Made by a program: the position numbers and the translations under genes. From Albidovulum sp. (GTDB taxonomy: Bacteria > Pseudomonadota > Alphaproteobacteria > Rhodobacterales > Rhodobacteraceae), in assembly GCA_028823855.1 (NCBI GenBank), contig JAPPFL010000058.1, positions 1 through 64,000 of the forward strand: a stretch of 64,000 nt of DNA, written 5' to 3'. A model generated the notes under the pieces. The model made no database searches and had not been told where the DNA came from. It saw only the letters and a program-made list of their open reading frames with translations. Of the stretch, positions 27,746-36,493 are shown piece by piece. Every line of letters begins with the position of its first letter. The stretch's first letter is position 1.

Positions 27746-28350
27746 GAAATGCCGGGAACTTGCCCCAATTGCTACAATGGCAACACAAGATTTTTTATGT
27801 CGTCAGGAGTCTAGGCATGGAGCCGCTCCTTGAACAAGAAAACGCAATAATTCAACGCGTTGAACGCATTTGTTCCGTTTTAGTTCCAATCGAGGTTCAG
27901 ACTAGAAATCTAGAGCCGGCGCAGGAAGGCGGAAATCCCGATATCCGTTTTCAACCTTGAGTGCGCGCTGCGTGTTCTGCCGCTCCGCCGGAAACCGGCA
28001 GTTCTTAGGGACGCCGGTTGGAACGAGGGCGGTATGGCCCGTTCAGAGCCTGAATGAAACGTTTCGGCTGCAGGGTGTCGCCTCGCGCGAATAGTTGGGA
28101 CTTGTTCCAACGGTTCTCGGTCCATCCCTCGGAGAGCGTCGGCGAGCCCCGGCGAGGCGATGGAAGGATGCCGTTCGAAAATGTATGCCGGCTCGAGTCG
28201 GCGGCAGGGCGAATCACCCGCAGACAAGCGACGCCGATCTGGATCGCGATTATCGAAACATGCTGCCGCCAATCACTCGCAATTCGACCACAGCATGCAG
28301 CCAACACATGTCCAAAAAGTTCATATGACTATGCGATACAGTGAGTTAGA
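27746..28350. other. Unassigned DNA between IS remnants and tRNA-Lys
   Basis: About 600 bp with several short open frames on both strands, none with a family I recognise. It sits on the 3' side of the minus-strand tRNA-Lys gene, the usual side for integration. I looked for a repeat of the tRNA 3' end in the region and did not see one. Confidence 0.4.
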
Positions 28351-28426
28351 TGGTGAGCCCGGCAGGATTCGAACCTGCGGCCAACTGATTAAAAGTCAGT
28401 TGCTCTACCAACTGAGCTACGGGCTC
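28351..28426 (-). tRNA. tRNA-Lys (anticodon UUU)
   Basis: A complete cloverleaf reads on the minus strand: acceptor GAGCCCG / CGGGCTC with discriminator A and encoded CCA, D arm GCTCAGTTGGTAGAGC, anticodon stem ACTGA / TCAGT with loop CTTTTAA (anticodon TTT), variable loop TGGCC, and T arm GCAGG-TTCGAAT-CCTGC. It is 76 nt. This tRNA is one of the substrates whose wobble uridine MnmH converts to 2-selenouridine; selD and mnmH lie 0.4-4 kb away. Confidence 0.97.
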
Positions 28427-28436
28427 CACTAGCGGC

Positions 28437-28465
28437 TATTTAGCGTCTCTCCACTGCCTCGGCAA
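28437..28465 (-). promoter_or_regulatory. Sigma-70-like promoter of tRNA-Lys
   Basis: Reading on the minus strand, TTGCCG (-35) and TAAATA (-10) are separated by exactly 17 bp. The -10 box ends 10 bp before the first base of the mature tRNA, a typical stable-RNA promoter position. Confidence 0.5.
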
Positions 28466-28871
28466 GGAAATTCCCCTTGCGAAAATGTGAATCTTGCACG
28501 GTACGCATTTGCGTCGTGCCAAACGGCAACACAAGAGAGAGTTAACTGTACCGCGGCAATTTCAGAAACAGTATTCTTCGCGCGCCTTCATTGCAAATCG
28601 CAACTATTCGAAGCAAAAGGCAGTCGAGACTAAGTCGAATTCGGAAGTTTCGGCGAATCGTGCTAGTTGAAAGCCGCTCCGGATGCCGTTTTGAAACCTG
28701 GGTTGCCGTCATCGCATCTAATATTTCGCGCGAGAATTATTTCCGATCTTTAAGAATAACTGAAGGATCGGCTTTTCTTCCGCGCGATGCCGCCAAGTTT
28801 TTCGATGGAACCGCTTGCGTTTGCCGGGCCGAGTTTGCCGTCAATTCTTCGAATATTCACGAGATTTCTCA
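28466..28871. other. Region upstream of selD without a supported gene
   Basis: About 400 bp between the tRNA-Lys promoter and the selD start. It presumably holds the selD promoter. No gene-like frame with a ribosome site was found; an in-frame extension of selD back to 28815 has no family similarity. Confidence 0.4.
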
Positions 28872-31064
28872 TTGAAATTCGAATTCCCGAAAACTCGCGA
28901 CTTGGTTCTCGTAGGCGGAGGGCATACGCATGCGCTCGTTCTTCTCCATTGGTCCATGAAGCCGGTGGAAGGCGTGCGTCTGACCTTAGTCAATCCCGAC
29001 CCGGTGGCTCACTACTCTGGAATGCTTCCGGGATTCATCGCCGGGCACTATGCTTCCGAAGATCTGGAAATCGATCTCGTAAAGCTGGCGACGAAGGCGG
29101 GCGCCCGCTTGGTTATCGACGCGGCGACGGGAATCGATCGAAGCAAAAGGCTGATCACGTTCTCCGACCGCGCTGAAATCGCCTACGATACGCTGTCGCT
29201 GGATACCGGTGTCGCATCAATGCTTCCCGATCTTCCTGGATACGGCGAGTGGGCGCAGCCTGCTAAACCGCTAGGCAAACTGGCGGTCGCTTGGGAGGCT
29301 TTTATTGACGAAGAAGCGTCGCGGCGAAAGAACTCTGCGGTTGCGGTGATCGGGGGAGGAGTCGCGGGCGTGGAAATTGCGTTGGCAGCCGCTTGGCGAC
29401 TCCGAACGGTCGACGCGATTTCGCCGGCCGTTTCTTTGGTGGAGGAAGGAACGAGCATTCTTCGGGAGACTTCCCGTCGAACCCGTTCCGCGCTCTTGCG
29501 GCGAGCCCGAGATCTCGGAGTCCTCGTAAGGACCGGCGTTAAACCCCGCGAAATCAGCAGTGAAGGCCTATTTCTTGATAGCGGCGAATTCGTCCCGGCT
29601 ACCTTCACGATTGGCGCAGCGGGCGGTCGGCCTGCTCCCTGGCTCGACGACATTGGGCTCAAAACGCACGGCGGCTTCTTAGTCGTCGACAGATTTCTTC
29701 GCTGTCCTCAAGACTCATCAATCTACGCTGTGGGCGACTGCGCCCATATGCTCCATTCGCCGCGCCCGAAGGCGGGAGTATTCGCGGTGCGACAGGCTCC
29801 CGTGCTCTTGAATAACCTAAGGGCGGCGGTTGCGGGAGGTCGCCAAAGGGAATTCGCGCCGCAAAATGACTACCTGAAACTGGTTTCGGCCGGATCGAAA
29901 TTCGCAGTTGCGGAAAAGTTCGGTCTCACCGTTTCCGGGCGTCGAATTTGGAAGCTCAAGGATAGGATCGACCGGCGATTCATGAACAAATTCGCTTCTC
30001 GTCCTATGCTGGCGCCGAAACGGAAGCCGCCGCCTTCGTCCGCGCGAGGGCTTGCTGAATTTCTCGAAAGCGAGAAGGCGCTTTGCGGCGGCTGCGGAGC
30101 CAAGCTGGGCGGCTATGCGCTTCGCCGGGCGTTGGCGGACCTTCCGCCGGTCGCGCGTTCCGACGTACTGTCTTCAATCGGCGACGATGCCGCCGTGTTG
30201 CGGCAATCGGACGGAGTACAAGTAATATCGGTAGACCATTTGAGGGCCTTTGTCGATGATCCATGGCTGCACGCACGGATCGCAGCGGTGCACGCCCTAG
30301 GCGACATTTGGGCGATGGGCGCGCGTCCGCAGTCGGCCCTCGCCTCAATAATACTTCCCCGAATGGCGGAAAAATTGCAGACTCGGACGCTGCGAGAGAT
30401 ATTGCATGCCGCTGCGTCCGTATTCGGCGCAGAGGGCGCCGACATCGTTGGGGGGCACACGAGCCAGGGGCCCGAACTTTCAATCGGATTCGCTGTAACG
30501 GGATTGTCCGGAAGGGCTGTCGTCGGCAAGGGCGGAGCGAGACCTGGCGACAAAATCTTTCTTACGAAACCGATCGGGACGGGAACGATAATGGCTGCGG
30601 CAATGACGGCATCCGCTCCAGCACGCGAATTCGCGGCGGCGTTGGACACAATGCAGCGGCCTTCAGGTAAAGCTTCCGGCATTCTCGCGCCGGTCGCGAC
30701 CGCCATGACCGATACAACAGGATTCGGGCTAGCCGGTCATTTGATGGAAATCCTGGACGCTTCTTCCGTCGCCGCTCGAATCGAAATTGACGCCGTGCCG
30801 CTTTGCGACGGCGCGGCGAGCCTAGCGAATTCCGGCATCCGCTCCATATTGTGGGACGGCAATTACGCGGTCGCGAGCCGCATGAAATTGCCGGGGCGGC
30901 AAGAAGATCCCTTGCTATTTGATCCTCAGACCGCCGGCGGCCTGCTGGCGACCGTGCCGCAGAGTATTTCCGATCAAGCGATGGCGCGCTTGCTGAGAAT
31001 CGGGGAAAGCGCGTCGATAATCGGCGAAATCTTCGCCGGTACGCCATCGATTTCAGTCGAGTAG
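28872..31064 (+). CDS. selD: Selenide, water dikinase fused to N-terminal FAD/NAD-binding oxidoreductase
   Basis: The two-domain protein has about 730 residues from the TTG at 28872 (LKFEFPKTRDLVLVGGG). Residues ~8-360 are an NDH-2-like pyridine-nucleotide oxidoreductase with GGGHTHAL and a second dinucleotide fold AVIGGGVAGVEIAL, plus AVGDCAHM. Residues ~395-730 are SelD, making selenophosphate from selenide and ATP: CGGCGAKL holds the active-site Cys (not Sec), then IGDDAAVL and VGGHTSQGPEL. This fusion is known in several phyla; the oxidoreductase may supply selenide. mnmH lies convergently 174 bp downstream. Confidence 0.92.
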   Translation: MKFEFPKTRDLVLVGGGHTHALVLLHWSMKPVEGVRLTLVNPDPVAHYSGMLPGFIAGHYASEDLEIDLVKLATKAGARLVIDAATGIDRSKRLITFSDRAEIAYDTLSLDTGVASMLPDLPGYGEWAQPAKPLGKLAVAWEAFIDEEASRRKNSAVAVIGGGVAGVEIALAAAWRLRTVDAISPAVSLVEEGTSILRETSRRTRSALLRRARDLGVLVRTGVKPREISSEGLFLDSGEFVPATFTIGAAGGRPAPWLDDIGLKTHGGFLVVDRFLRCPQDSSIYAVGDCAHMLHSPRPKAGVFAVRQAPVLLNNLRAAVAGGRQREFAPQNDYLKLVSAGSKFAVAEKFGLTVSGRRIWKLKDRIDRRFMNKFASRPMLAPKRKPPPSSARGLAEFLESEKALCGGCGAKLGGYALRRALADLPPVARSDVLSSIGDDAAVLRQSDGVQVISVDHLRAFVDDPWLHARIAAVHALGDIWAMGARPQSALASIILPRMAEKLQTRTLREILHAAASVFGAEGADIVGGHTSQGPELSIGFAVTGLSGRAVVGKGGARPGDKIFLTKPIGTGTIMAAAMTASAPAREFAAALDTMQRPSGKASGILAPVATAMTDTTGFGLAGHLMEILDASSVAARIEIDAVPLCDGAASLANSGIRSILWDGNYAVASRMKLPGRQEDPLLFDPQTAGGLLATVPQSISDQAMARLLRIGESASIIGEIFAGTPSISVE

Positions 31065-31237
31065 GGGCAAGGATTGCGCGCTTGTCTCGGAAGCTAAAAC
31101 AGTTTGCCGGCCGAGGAAGCAAGGCTCCGGAAAAAGATGCCATTTTGTCAAAATCGGATGCGATTTCGCCAAGTCGTTTCATCGCGCGCAATCCGAGAAT
31201 TTTCGTTTAAATTCAGCTATCCGGCCGTCTATCGAAT

Positions 31238-32350
31238 CTACGGCGTCGCTTGACGCAAAGGAGTTGCGCTTTCCTTTCGAGGCGCGCGGGTTGCCGACGG
31301 AACCGCTCGAATAGTTCGGGCCAGGTCGGGCGCCGCCGCCTCCAGCCCGTCTGCGGAAGTCGAGCTCAGCGTGAATTTCTCGACGGGGCCAATTTCGTCG
31401 CGAGACCGCTGCCTCGCGTAGCGAGGGTCGTAATGATTGGTGATCAATTCCTTGGCGAACGCCTCGTAGCGGCCGTTGTCGTATAGGTTGAACCAGTGGT
31501 CTACGGTTTTTCCCGAGTGCAGCTTGCGCATTTTGCCCAGTATTTCCTTAAGCCGTGCAGAGTCTTCGACGATGTCCGGAAAACTGCGCACTAGGCAGCG
31601 GGCTCGCTCTTTCAGCGGGGCTTCAATTTCGATGCGTGCGGCACTTTGCATTGCGGTCCACAGGGAAGGCGGAATAGATAGTCCCCCAATGCGACTTGAT
31701 TCCGCTTCTACGACGACCGGGGCGGTCGGGTCCAGCAAAAGCAGCTGCGACGCCAGCATGCTCTCGAAAGACTTTTGCGACGGCTGTCCTCCGGCTCTGG
31801 CGCCGAACAGAGAGCCGCGGTGGTTCGCCAAGCGCTCGAGATCCAGAGTCTGCACGTCGTGTTCCGAAAGCAAACGCAGCAGTTCGGTTTTTGAAGTGCC
31901 CGTGTTCCCATCCAGCAGAATGAATTCGGATTCGAGAGGGCGCCCGTAAAGGAAGTCGACAACTAGCCGGCGATAGGTTCGGTAGCCGCCACACAGTACC
32001 GTTGAATTCCAGCCGACTTGCGCCAGAACAGTAGCCAGTGCGCCCGAGCGCTGTCCCCCGCGCCAGCAGTAGACTAGAGGCTTGTAGCTTCCGTCCGCAT
32101 GAGCAAGATGGTTTTCGAGGTGCCCTGCGATATTGCGCGCAACGAGCGCGGCGCCCATTTTCTGCGCCTTAAATCTGCTAACGTTTTTGTATGTCCATCC
32201 TACAAGCGACCTTTCGTTGTCGTCGAGCACCGGCAAGTTAATCGAACCGGGAATGCTGTCTTCCGAGAACTCGGAAGGAGAACGAACGTCGAGAATTTCA
32301 TCGAAATCGTGGCGCAAGAATTCGCCAAGCGATTTTGGAGCAAATTTCAT
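31238..32350 (-). CDS. mnmH: tRNA 2-selenouridine synthase
   Basis: MnmH (SelU/YbbB) replaces sulfur by selenium at the wobble 2-thiouridine of tRNA-Lys, -Glu and -Gln using selenophosphate. The N-terminal rhodanese domain has active Cys95 in VYCWRGGQRSGA; the C-terminal P-loop domain has GNTGTSKT at 148-155, and the LANHRGSLFG segment is diagnostic. From the selected ATG it has 370 residues; a longer frame (+12) has no support. Its position near selD points to a selenouridine, not selenoprotein, use of selenium; selA, selB and tRNA-Sec are not in the window. Confidence 0.95.
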   Translation of the reverse strand: MKFAPKSLGEFLRHDFDEILDVRSPSEFSEDSIPGSINLPVLDDNERSLVGWTYKNVSRFKAQKMGAALVARNIAGHLENHLAHADGSYKPLVYCWRGGQRSGALATVLAQVGWNSTVLCGGYRTYRRLVVDFLYGRPLESEFILLDGNTGTSKTELLRLLSEHDVQTLDLERLANHRGSLFGARAGGQPSQKSFESMLASQLLLLDPTAPVVVEAESSRIGGLSIPPSLWTAMQSAARIEIEAPLKERARCLVRSFPDIVEDSARLKEILGKMRKLHSGKTVDHWFNLYDNGRYEAFAKELITNHYDPRYARQRSRDEIGPVEKFTLSSTSADGLEAAAPDLARTIRAVPSATRAPRKESATPLRQATP

Positions 32351-32433
32351 GAGCGGACAATAATACCATCGCCTGGGCGGCGACAAGAATTGAGTGGGTT
32401 GGGCGATGCTTGGCTTTTTTCCTCGGCTCCGGG

Positions 32434-32462
32434 TTGTAAAATTGCATTCGTTTGGATTTAAT
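32434..32462 (+). promoter_or_regulatory. Sigma-70-like promoter of tRNA-Arg
   Basis: TTGTAA (-35) and TTTAAT (-10) are spaced by 17 bp, and the -10 box ends 9 bp before the first base of the tRNA. Both position and boxes resemble the tRNA-Lys promoter in this window. Confidence 0.5.
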
Positions 32463-32471
32463 GTCCGGCGC

Positions 32472-32548
32472 GGCCCCGTAGCTCAGCAGGATAGAGCGAC
32501 CGCCTCCTAAGCGGTAGGTCACAGGTTCGAATCCTGTCGGGGCCGCCA
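32472..32548 (+). tRNA. tRNA-Arg (anticodon CCU)
   Basis: The 77-nt gene folds as a cloverleaf: acceptor GGCCCCG / CGGGGCC with discriminator G and encoded CCA, D arm GCTCAGCAGGATAGAGC, anticodon stem ACCGC / GCGGT with loop CTCCTAA (anticodon CCT), and T arm ACAGG-TTCGAAT-CCTGT. It reads AGG codons. It lies between the divergent start of mnmH and apnL. Confidence 0.97.
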
Positions 32549-32766
32549 GTTCGCAATGCCATTCGCCAATTGGTAGCGTGCCGAAATGCGGGATCTATGT
32601 TCGCAAAGCGCGACATCCCTCGAAATATCTTTTCCCGAGTATCGAAATTCTTTCTTTTTTGACGGGCGGCAATTCGCAAATACGCTTGAATGCGCAGGTT
32701 GAATTGACCGGCTTGCTAGCTGGCGGTAATTGGCAACGACTAGGAATTCTCTTGCGGGGACGAAAT

Positions 32767-34701
32767 ATGAAAACTGAGTCCGCCAATGAACCAGGCGTTG
32801 TATTCGGAACGGACGAAAAAATGGCCGCCAGTCGCGAAGTTCGACTCGGCGGTCTTGCTTTTACGATTGACAGCGTGGCGCTGAGAACTCTGACCTGGTT
32901 CGGCGAAGAAGTAGTTCGCGCCATATCGTGGCCGGTCAGGGATGAAAATTGGATTACATTGACGCAGGAAGTCCGATCGGAATCATTCGACGAAAAAAAC
33001 GGTGCCGCCGTATACAATCTCGAATTCACGGTATTCGACGGCCTGCTTTCATGCAGTCTTCAGATCGAGGCGAACGCGGCCGGCTCGATTTGCGCCGACC
33101 TGGAGATGACGGCGGTCGAAGAGTTTCGTACCAATAGGGCAGGATTTACCGTTCTACACCCTATCAATGGCGTGGCGGGCGAGCCGCTTTCGATTCTGCA
33201 TCCCGACGGCAGCGTCGAAGACTCGACATTCCCATATTTTATTTCGCCAGGTCAGCCGGCGTTCGACATTGCGGGGCTGCGCCATACGGTCGGATCTGCG
33301 CGAGTGGAAATCGATTTTCAGGGCGAAATATTTGAAATGGAAGATCAGAGGAACTGGTCGGATGCTTCTTACAAGACATACTGCCCGCCATTGGTGCTCC
33401 CGTTCACATATACGATCAAGGAAGGCGAGACCCGGCGCCAAAGAATCAGCATAGCTCTCACTGGAGGGAAGCAAGAGAGCGCGAGAAAAACTTCCGAAAC
33501 CCGAATCGAGTTTAAAGAAACAGGCGAACTGTTTCCTGCCGTCGGCCTTGCGGTCGAAAGGGGATGGATCGGATCTGAATCGGATTCGGATGCGCTGCGG
33601 GCTTGCCGGGCATCGCATCTCCTGGTTCGAGTCGGTCCCGAAATCGATCCGGAGTTTCTTGCTGAAGCGGCGGAGCTTTCCTCAAATACGGGTGCCGACA
33701 TCGATCTAGAATTCGTCATTCCGGGCGATGTTTCGGCCGCGGATTATCTTGAGGTAGCGGCGGAATCGGTTTTGCGCGCCGACTTGGTACCGGCGAGAGT
33801 CGTCGCGATGCCGGAACCGTATATGCATAGTTACCAGCCTTCGGGGCCGTGGCCGACCGGACCGACGCCGCAGCAAATCGTTGGTGAGGCCCGCAGGGCA
33901 TTCCCGGGCGCGAAAATCGGCGGAGGGGTGCTTACGAACTTCACGGAGCTGAACCGATGCCGCCCGGATGCCGATGCGTGCGACTTCATTTCGCATGGCA
34001 TTACGGCAATCGTGCATGTTTCCGATGATCGTTCCGTGGTTGAAGCTCTCGAATCCCTTCCGTCGATTTTTAAGAGCGCGACGGCGTTGGGTCGAAATCT
34101 GCCATATAGGCTCGGGCTCGTTTCGATCGGCATGCGTTCAAACCCGTACGGCGCATCTGTCGCGCCGAACCCCGAAGGCATTCGCCAAGCCATGGCGATG
34201 CACGATCCCCGGCATTCCAGCTTGTTCGGCGCCGCTTGGGCCGTCGGCGCGCTTGCGGCGACAGAGAGCAATTCGGTTGATTCTATTACTCTCGCCTCGC
34301 CGGCGGGACCGTTCGCTATCGTAAACGCGAAGCAGCCTGTTCCCAGGCTGGTACTGGACGACAATCCGGACGCGGTAGTGATTCCCCTATTCCATGTCTT
34401 TCGCTTCGCCTCCGGCCTGAATTCGCGCCCGCGATTCTCTGTCATAGGACTGCCCGCCGGACTGCATTCGTTTGCCGTGGCCGCGGAAAGCGGTAGAGTC
34501 GATTGCGTGATAGCGAATCTTGGGACGCGCTCGGCGGATGCGAATTTTTCCGGGTTCGATTTAAGGTCGTGCATTATGGGTCGCCGTTCCTTCGGAGATG
34601 CGTTGAAGAGCTACAATTGGGTCGATGCGTCGCTGGCAAAGTCGAACGGGCGAATTGCGCTGGAGCCATTCGAAGTCGCGTTCGCCGAAATTGAGATTTG
34701 A
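32767..34701 (+). CDS. apnL: D-apionate lactonase (ApnL-like)
   Basis: The 644-residue cytoplasmic protein belongs to the family named D-apionate lactonase in the work that defined D-apiose catabolic pathways. Recognisable segments are ISWPVRDENW, GFTVLHPINGVAG, EMEDQRNWSDASYKTY, GGGVLTNFTELNR, FISHGITAIVHVSDDRSV and GMRSNPYGASVAPNPEGIRQAM. It would open D-apionolactone to D-apionate. The start at 32767 (MKTESANEPG) was chosen over an upstream frame that runs through non-coding DNA. The family recognition is from memory; co-location with RLP, kinase and oxidoisomerase genes supports it. Confidence 0.8.
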   Translation: MKTESANEPGVVFGTDEKMAASREVRLGGLAFTIDSVALRTLTWFGEEVVRAISWPVRDENWITLTQEVRSESFDEKNGAAVYNLEFTVFDGLLSCSLQIEANAAGSICADLEMTAVEEFRTNRAGFTVLHPINGVAGEPLSILHPDGSVEDSTFPYFISPGQPAFDIAGLRHTVGSARVEIDFQGEIFEMEDQRNWSDASYKTYCPPLVLPFTYTIKEGETRRQRISIALTGGKQESARKTSETRIEFKETGELFPAVGLAVERGWIGSESDSDALRACRASHLLVRVGPEIDPEFLAEAAELSSNTGADIDLEFVIPGDVSAADYLEVAAESVLRADLVPARVVAMPEPYMHSYQPSGPWPTGPTPQQIVGEARRAFPGAKIGGGVLTNFTELNRCRPDADACDFISHGITAIVHVSDDRSVVEALESLPSIFKSATALGRNLPYRLGLVSIGMRSNPYGASVAPNPEGIRQAMAMHDPRHSSLFGAAWAVGALAATESNSVDSITLASPAGPFAIVNAKQPVPRLVLDDNPDAVVIPLFHVFRFASGLNSRPRFSVIGLPAGLHSFAVAAESGRVDCVIANLGTRSADANFSGFDLRSCIMGRRSFGDALKSYNWVDASLAKSNGRIALEPFEVAFAEIEI

Positions 34702-34954
34702 TTGGTAAAGCGCCTTGAGGGAGGATGAAGTCCTGAACGGGAACAGACCACGCCAACGAAAAAATATTGCAGAAGCGCAATTGCGAACGCCTGCGAGAAT
34801 CGCGCTTTCAGTTGCGGCGGTACGTCCTCGCGCGTCGACTGGTCCGGATTTGGAATTCCGGTGCAAATTCCAGCCGTTTCGCTCGGACTTGGCAAACGGC
34901 CGGTCTGAGACCGGGTAACGCGAACTAAGCGAAACAAATTCGAGGGGAATATGA

Positions 34955-36199
34955 TTGCACCGAAGCCGCGAGCGCAGAAGAATGAGTGACCGCGAAAGCT
35001 CTATTTCGCGCACTAGCCGCATTGAGGCAGACTACCTTTTGGAAACGCCGGTGGACCCGCGCGCCGCTTTGGAAGCCATGGCCGGCGAGCAGTCTTCCGG
35101 CACATTCGTTTCTCTGCCTGCTGAAACGCCGGAATTGAAGGCCAGAGCCGCCGCGCGCGTGGAGAGCTTTGAGATTCTCGAGCAGGTCGGCGATCCTTCT
35201 CTGCCCGGATCGATCCATGCTGAAAACGGCTATCGGAGGGTCCTGGCTACTCTTTCATGGCCTCTTGCGAACTTGGGACCGTCGTTGCCCAATCTCGTTG
35301 CCACGGTGGCAGGCGGTTTATTCGAGCTAAAGCAGCTTTCCGGGCTGCGGATACTGGATTTGCGAGTTCCCGACGAATTCGCGGCCACCTATTCCGGGCC
35401 GGCGTTCGGCGTAGCCGGAACTCGTCGGTTGTCCGGGGTCGAGGGTCGCCCCCTGATCGGCACTATCATCAAACCCAACGTCGGATTGGACGCTTCCGAG
35501 ACGGCGGAACTGGCGCAGTCCATGTTCGAGGCGGGAATCGACTTCATCAAGGACGACGAGCTGCAAGCGGACGGGGCTGCATGCCCGTTCAGCGAGCGCG
35601 CCGGATCGGTCATGAAGAAGCTTAACGAATATTCGGATCGATTCGGGCGAAAGCCGATGTACGCCATAAATATAACGGGCGATTTGGATCAAATGCGCCG
35701 CCGCCACGATCAGGTCGTGAATCTTGGCGGAACATGCGTCATGGTGAGCCTGAATTCAGTAGGCTTGGTTGGAATGATCGAGCTTCGAAAGCATTGCCAA
35801 TTGCCGATTCATGCTCATCGCAACGGGTGGGGTTATCTTTCGCGCCATCCATTGCTTGGCTGGTCGTTTGCCGCTTGGCAAAAGCTGTGGCGCATCGTGG
35901 GAGTCGACCACTTGCACGTCAACGGTCTTGGCAACAAATTTTGCGAATCGGACGAAAGCGTCATCGAGTCTGCGAGAACTTGCCTCAGCCCGTTGTTCGA
36001 CTCCAAGCCGTGTACGGTCATGCCCGTTTTTTCTTCCGCGCAAACCGCCAGGCAGGTTCCGGCAACATTCGACGCGCTTGGATCGGCCGATTTGATTTTT
36101 GCGGCGGGCGGCGGCATCCACGGACATCCGGACGGCCCTGCAGCCGGAGTTTTGAAAATTAGGCGCGCCTGGGAGAAGGCAATGAAAGCGGCAAACTAG
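34955..36199 (+). CDS. RuBisCO-like protein, OiaX/OiaT type
   Basis: This type IV RuBisCO homologue of about 414 residues probably acts on 3-oxo-isoapionate 4-phosphate, either decarboxylating it (OiaX) or splitting it to 3-phosphoglycerate and glycolate (OiaT); sequence alone does not separate them. Catalytic positions are kept: K173 in GTIIKPNVGL, K199-D-D-E202 in FIKDDEL (carbamylated Lys and metal ligands), H286/H288 in PIHAHRN, and K328 in the loop-6 equivalent HVNGLGNKF. A TTG start at 34955 has GAGGGG 7 bp upstream; ATG 34982 is the alternative. It follows apnL by 253 bp. Confidence 0.85.
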   Translation: MHRSRERRRMSDRESSISRTSRIEADYLLETPVDPRAALEAMAGEQSSGTFVSLPAETPELKARAAARVESFEILEQVGDPSLPGSIHAENGYRRVLATLSWPLANLGPSLPNLVATVAGGLFELKQLSGLRILDLRVPDEFAATYSGPAFGVAGTRRLSGVEGRPLIGTIIKPNVGLDASETAELAQSMFEAGIDFIKDDELQADGAACPFSERAGSVMKKLNEYSDRFGRKPMYAINITGDLDQMRRRHDQVVNLGGTCVMVSLNSVGLVGMIELRKHCQLPIHAHRNGWGYLSRHPLLGWSFAAWQKLWRIVGVDHLHVNGLGNKFCESDESVIESARTCLSPLFDSKPCTVMPVFSSAQTARQVPATFDALGSADLIFAAGGGIHGHPDGPAAGVLKIRRAWEKAMKAAN

Positions 36200-36493
36200 A
36201 AAAATTATCTTTAGTGGCGGGCGGCCGCCGATTCTCCGGCAAGGGCAGCGGCCAAAAATCCGTCGCGGATCGGGATTCCGTTAATTCGAGAAAAACGGGA
36301 CTATTGACGAGGCCGCCCGCAAATCGCCGCGATGCCCAAGGCAAAGCTGGATAGCCACGTCCCCGTCTACGGGAAGAAGCATTTTCCGCGCCTACCCATC
36401 CGGAGACCATGGATACGGCGAGTTCTTGGCCGTGTCGCCGCGCGGTTCGCTCTTAGCGGTCATTTGAGCCAGCGGTCGGTTCAGGGTCAATCG

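Noticed and set aside
24309-28350. Genomic island integrated at tRNA-Lys
   Set aside because: IS remnants lie on the correct side of the tRNA, but I found no integrase and no direct repeat of the tRNA 3' end.
28872-31064. Selenocysteine codon in SelD
   Set aside because: The active-site segment reads CGGCGAKL with Cys codons and the frame has no internal TGA.
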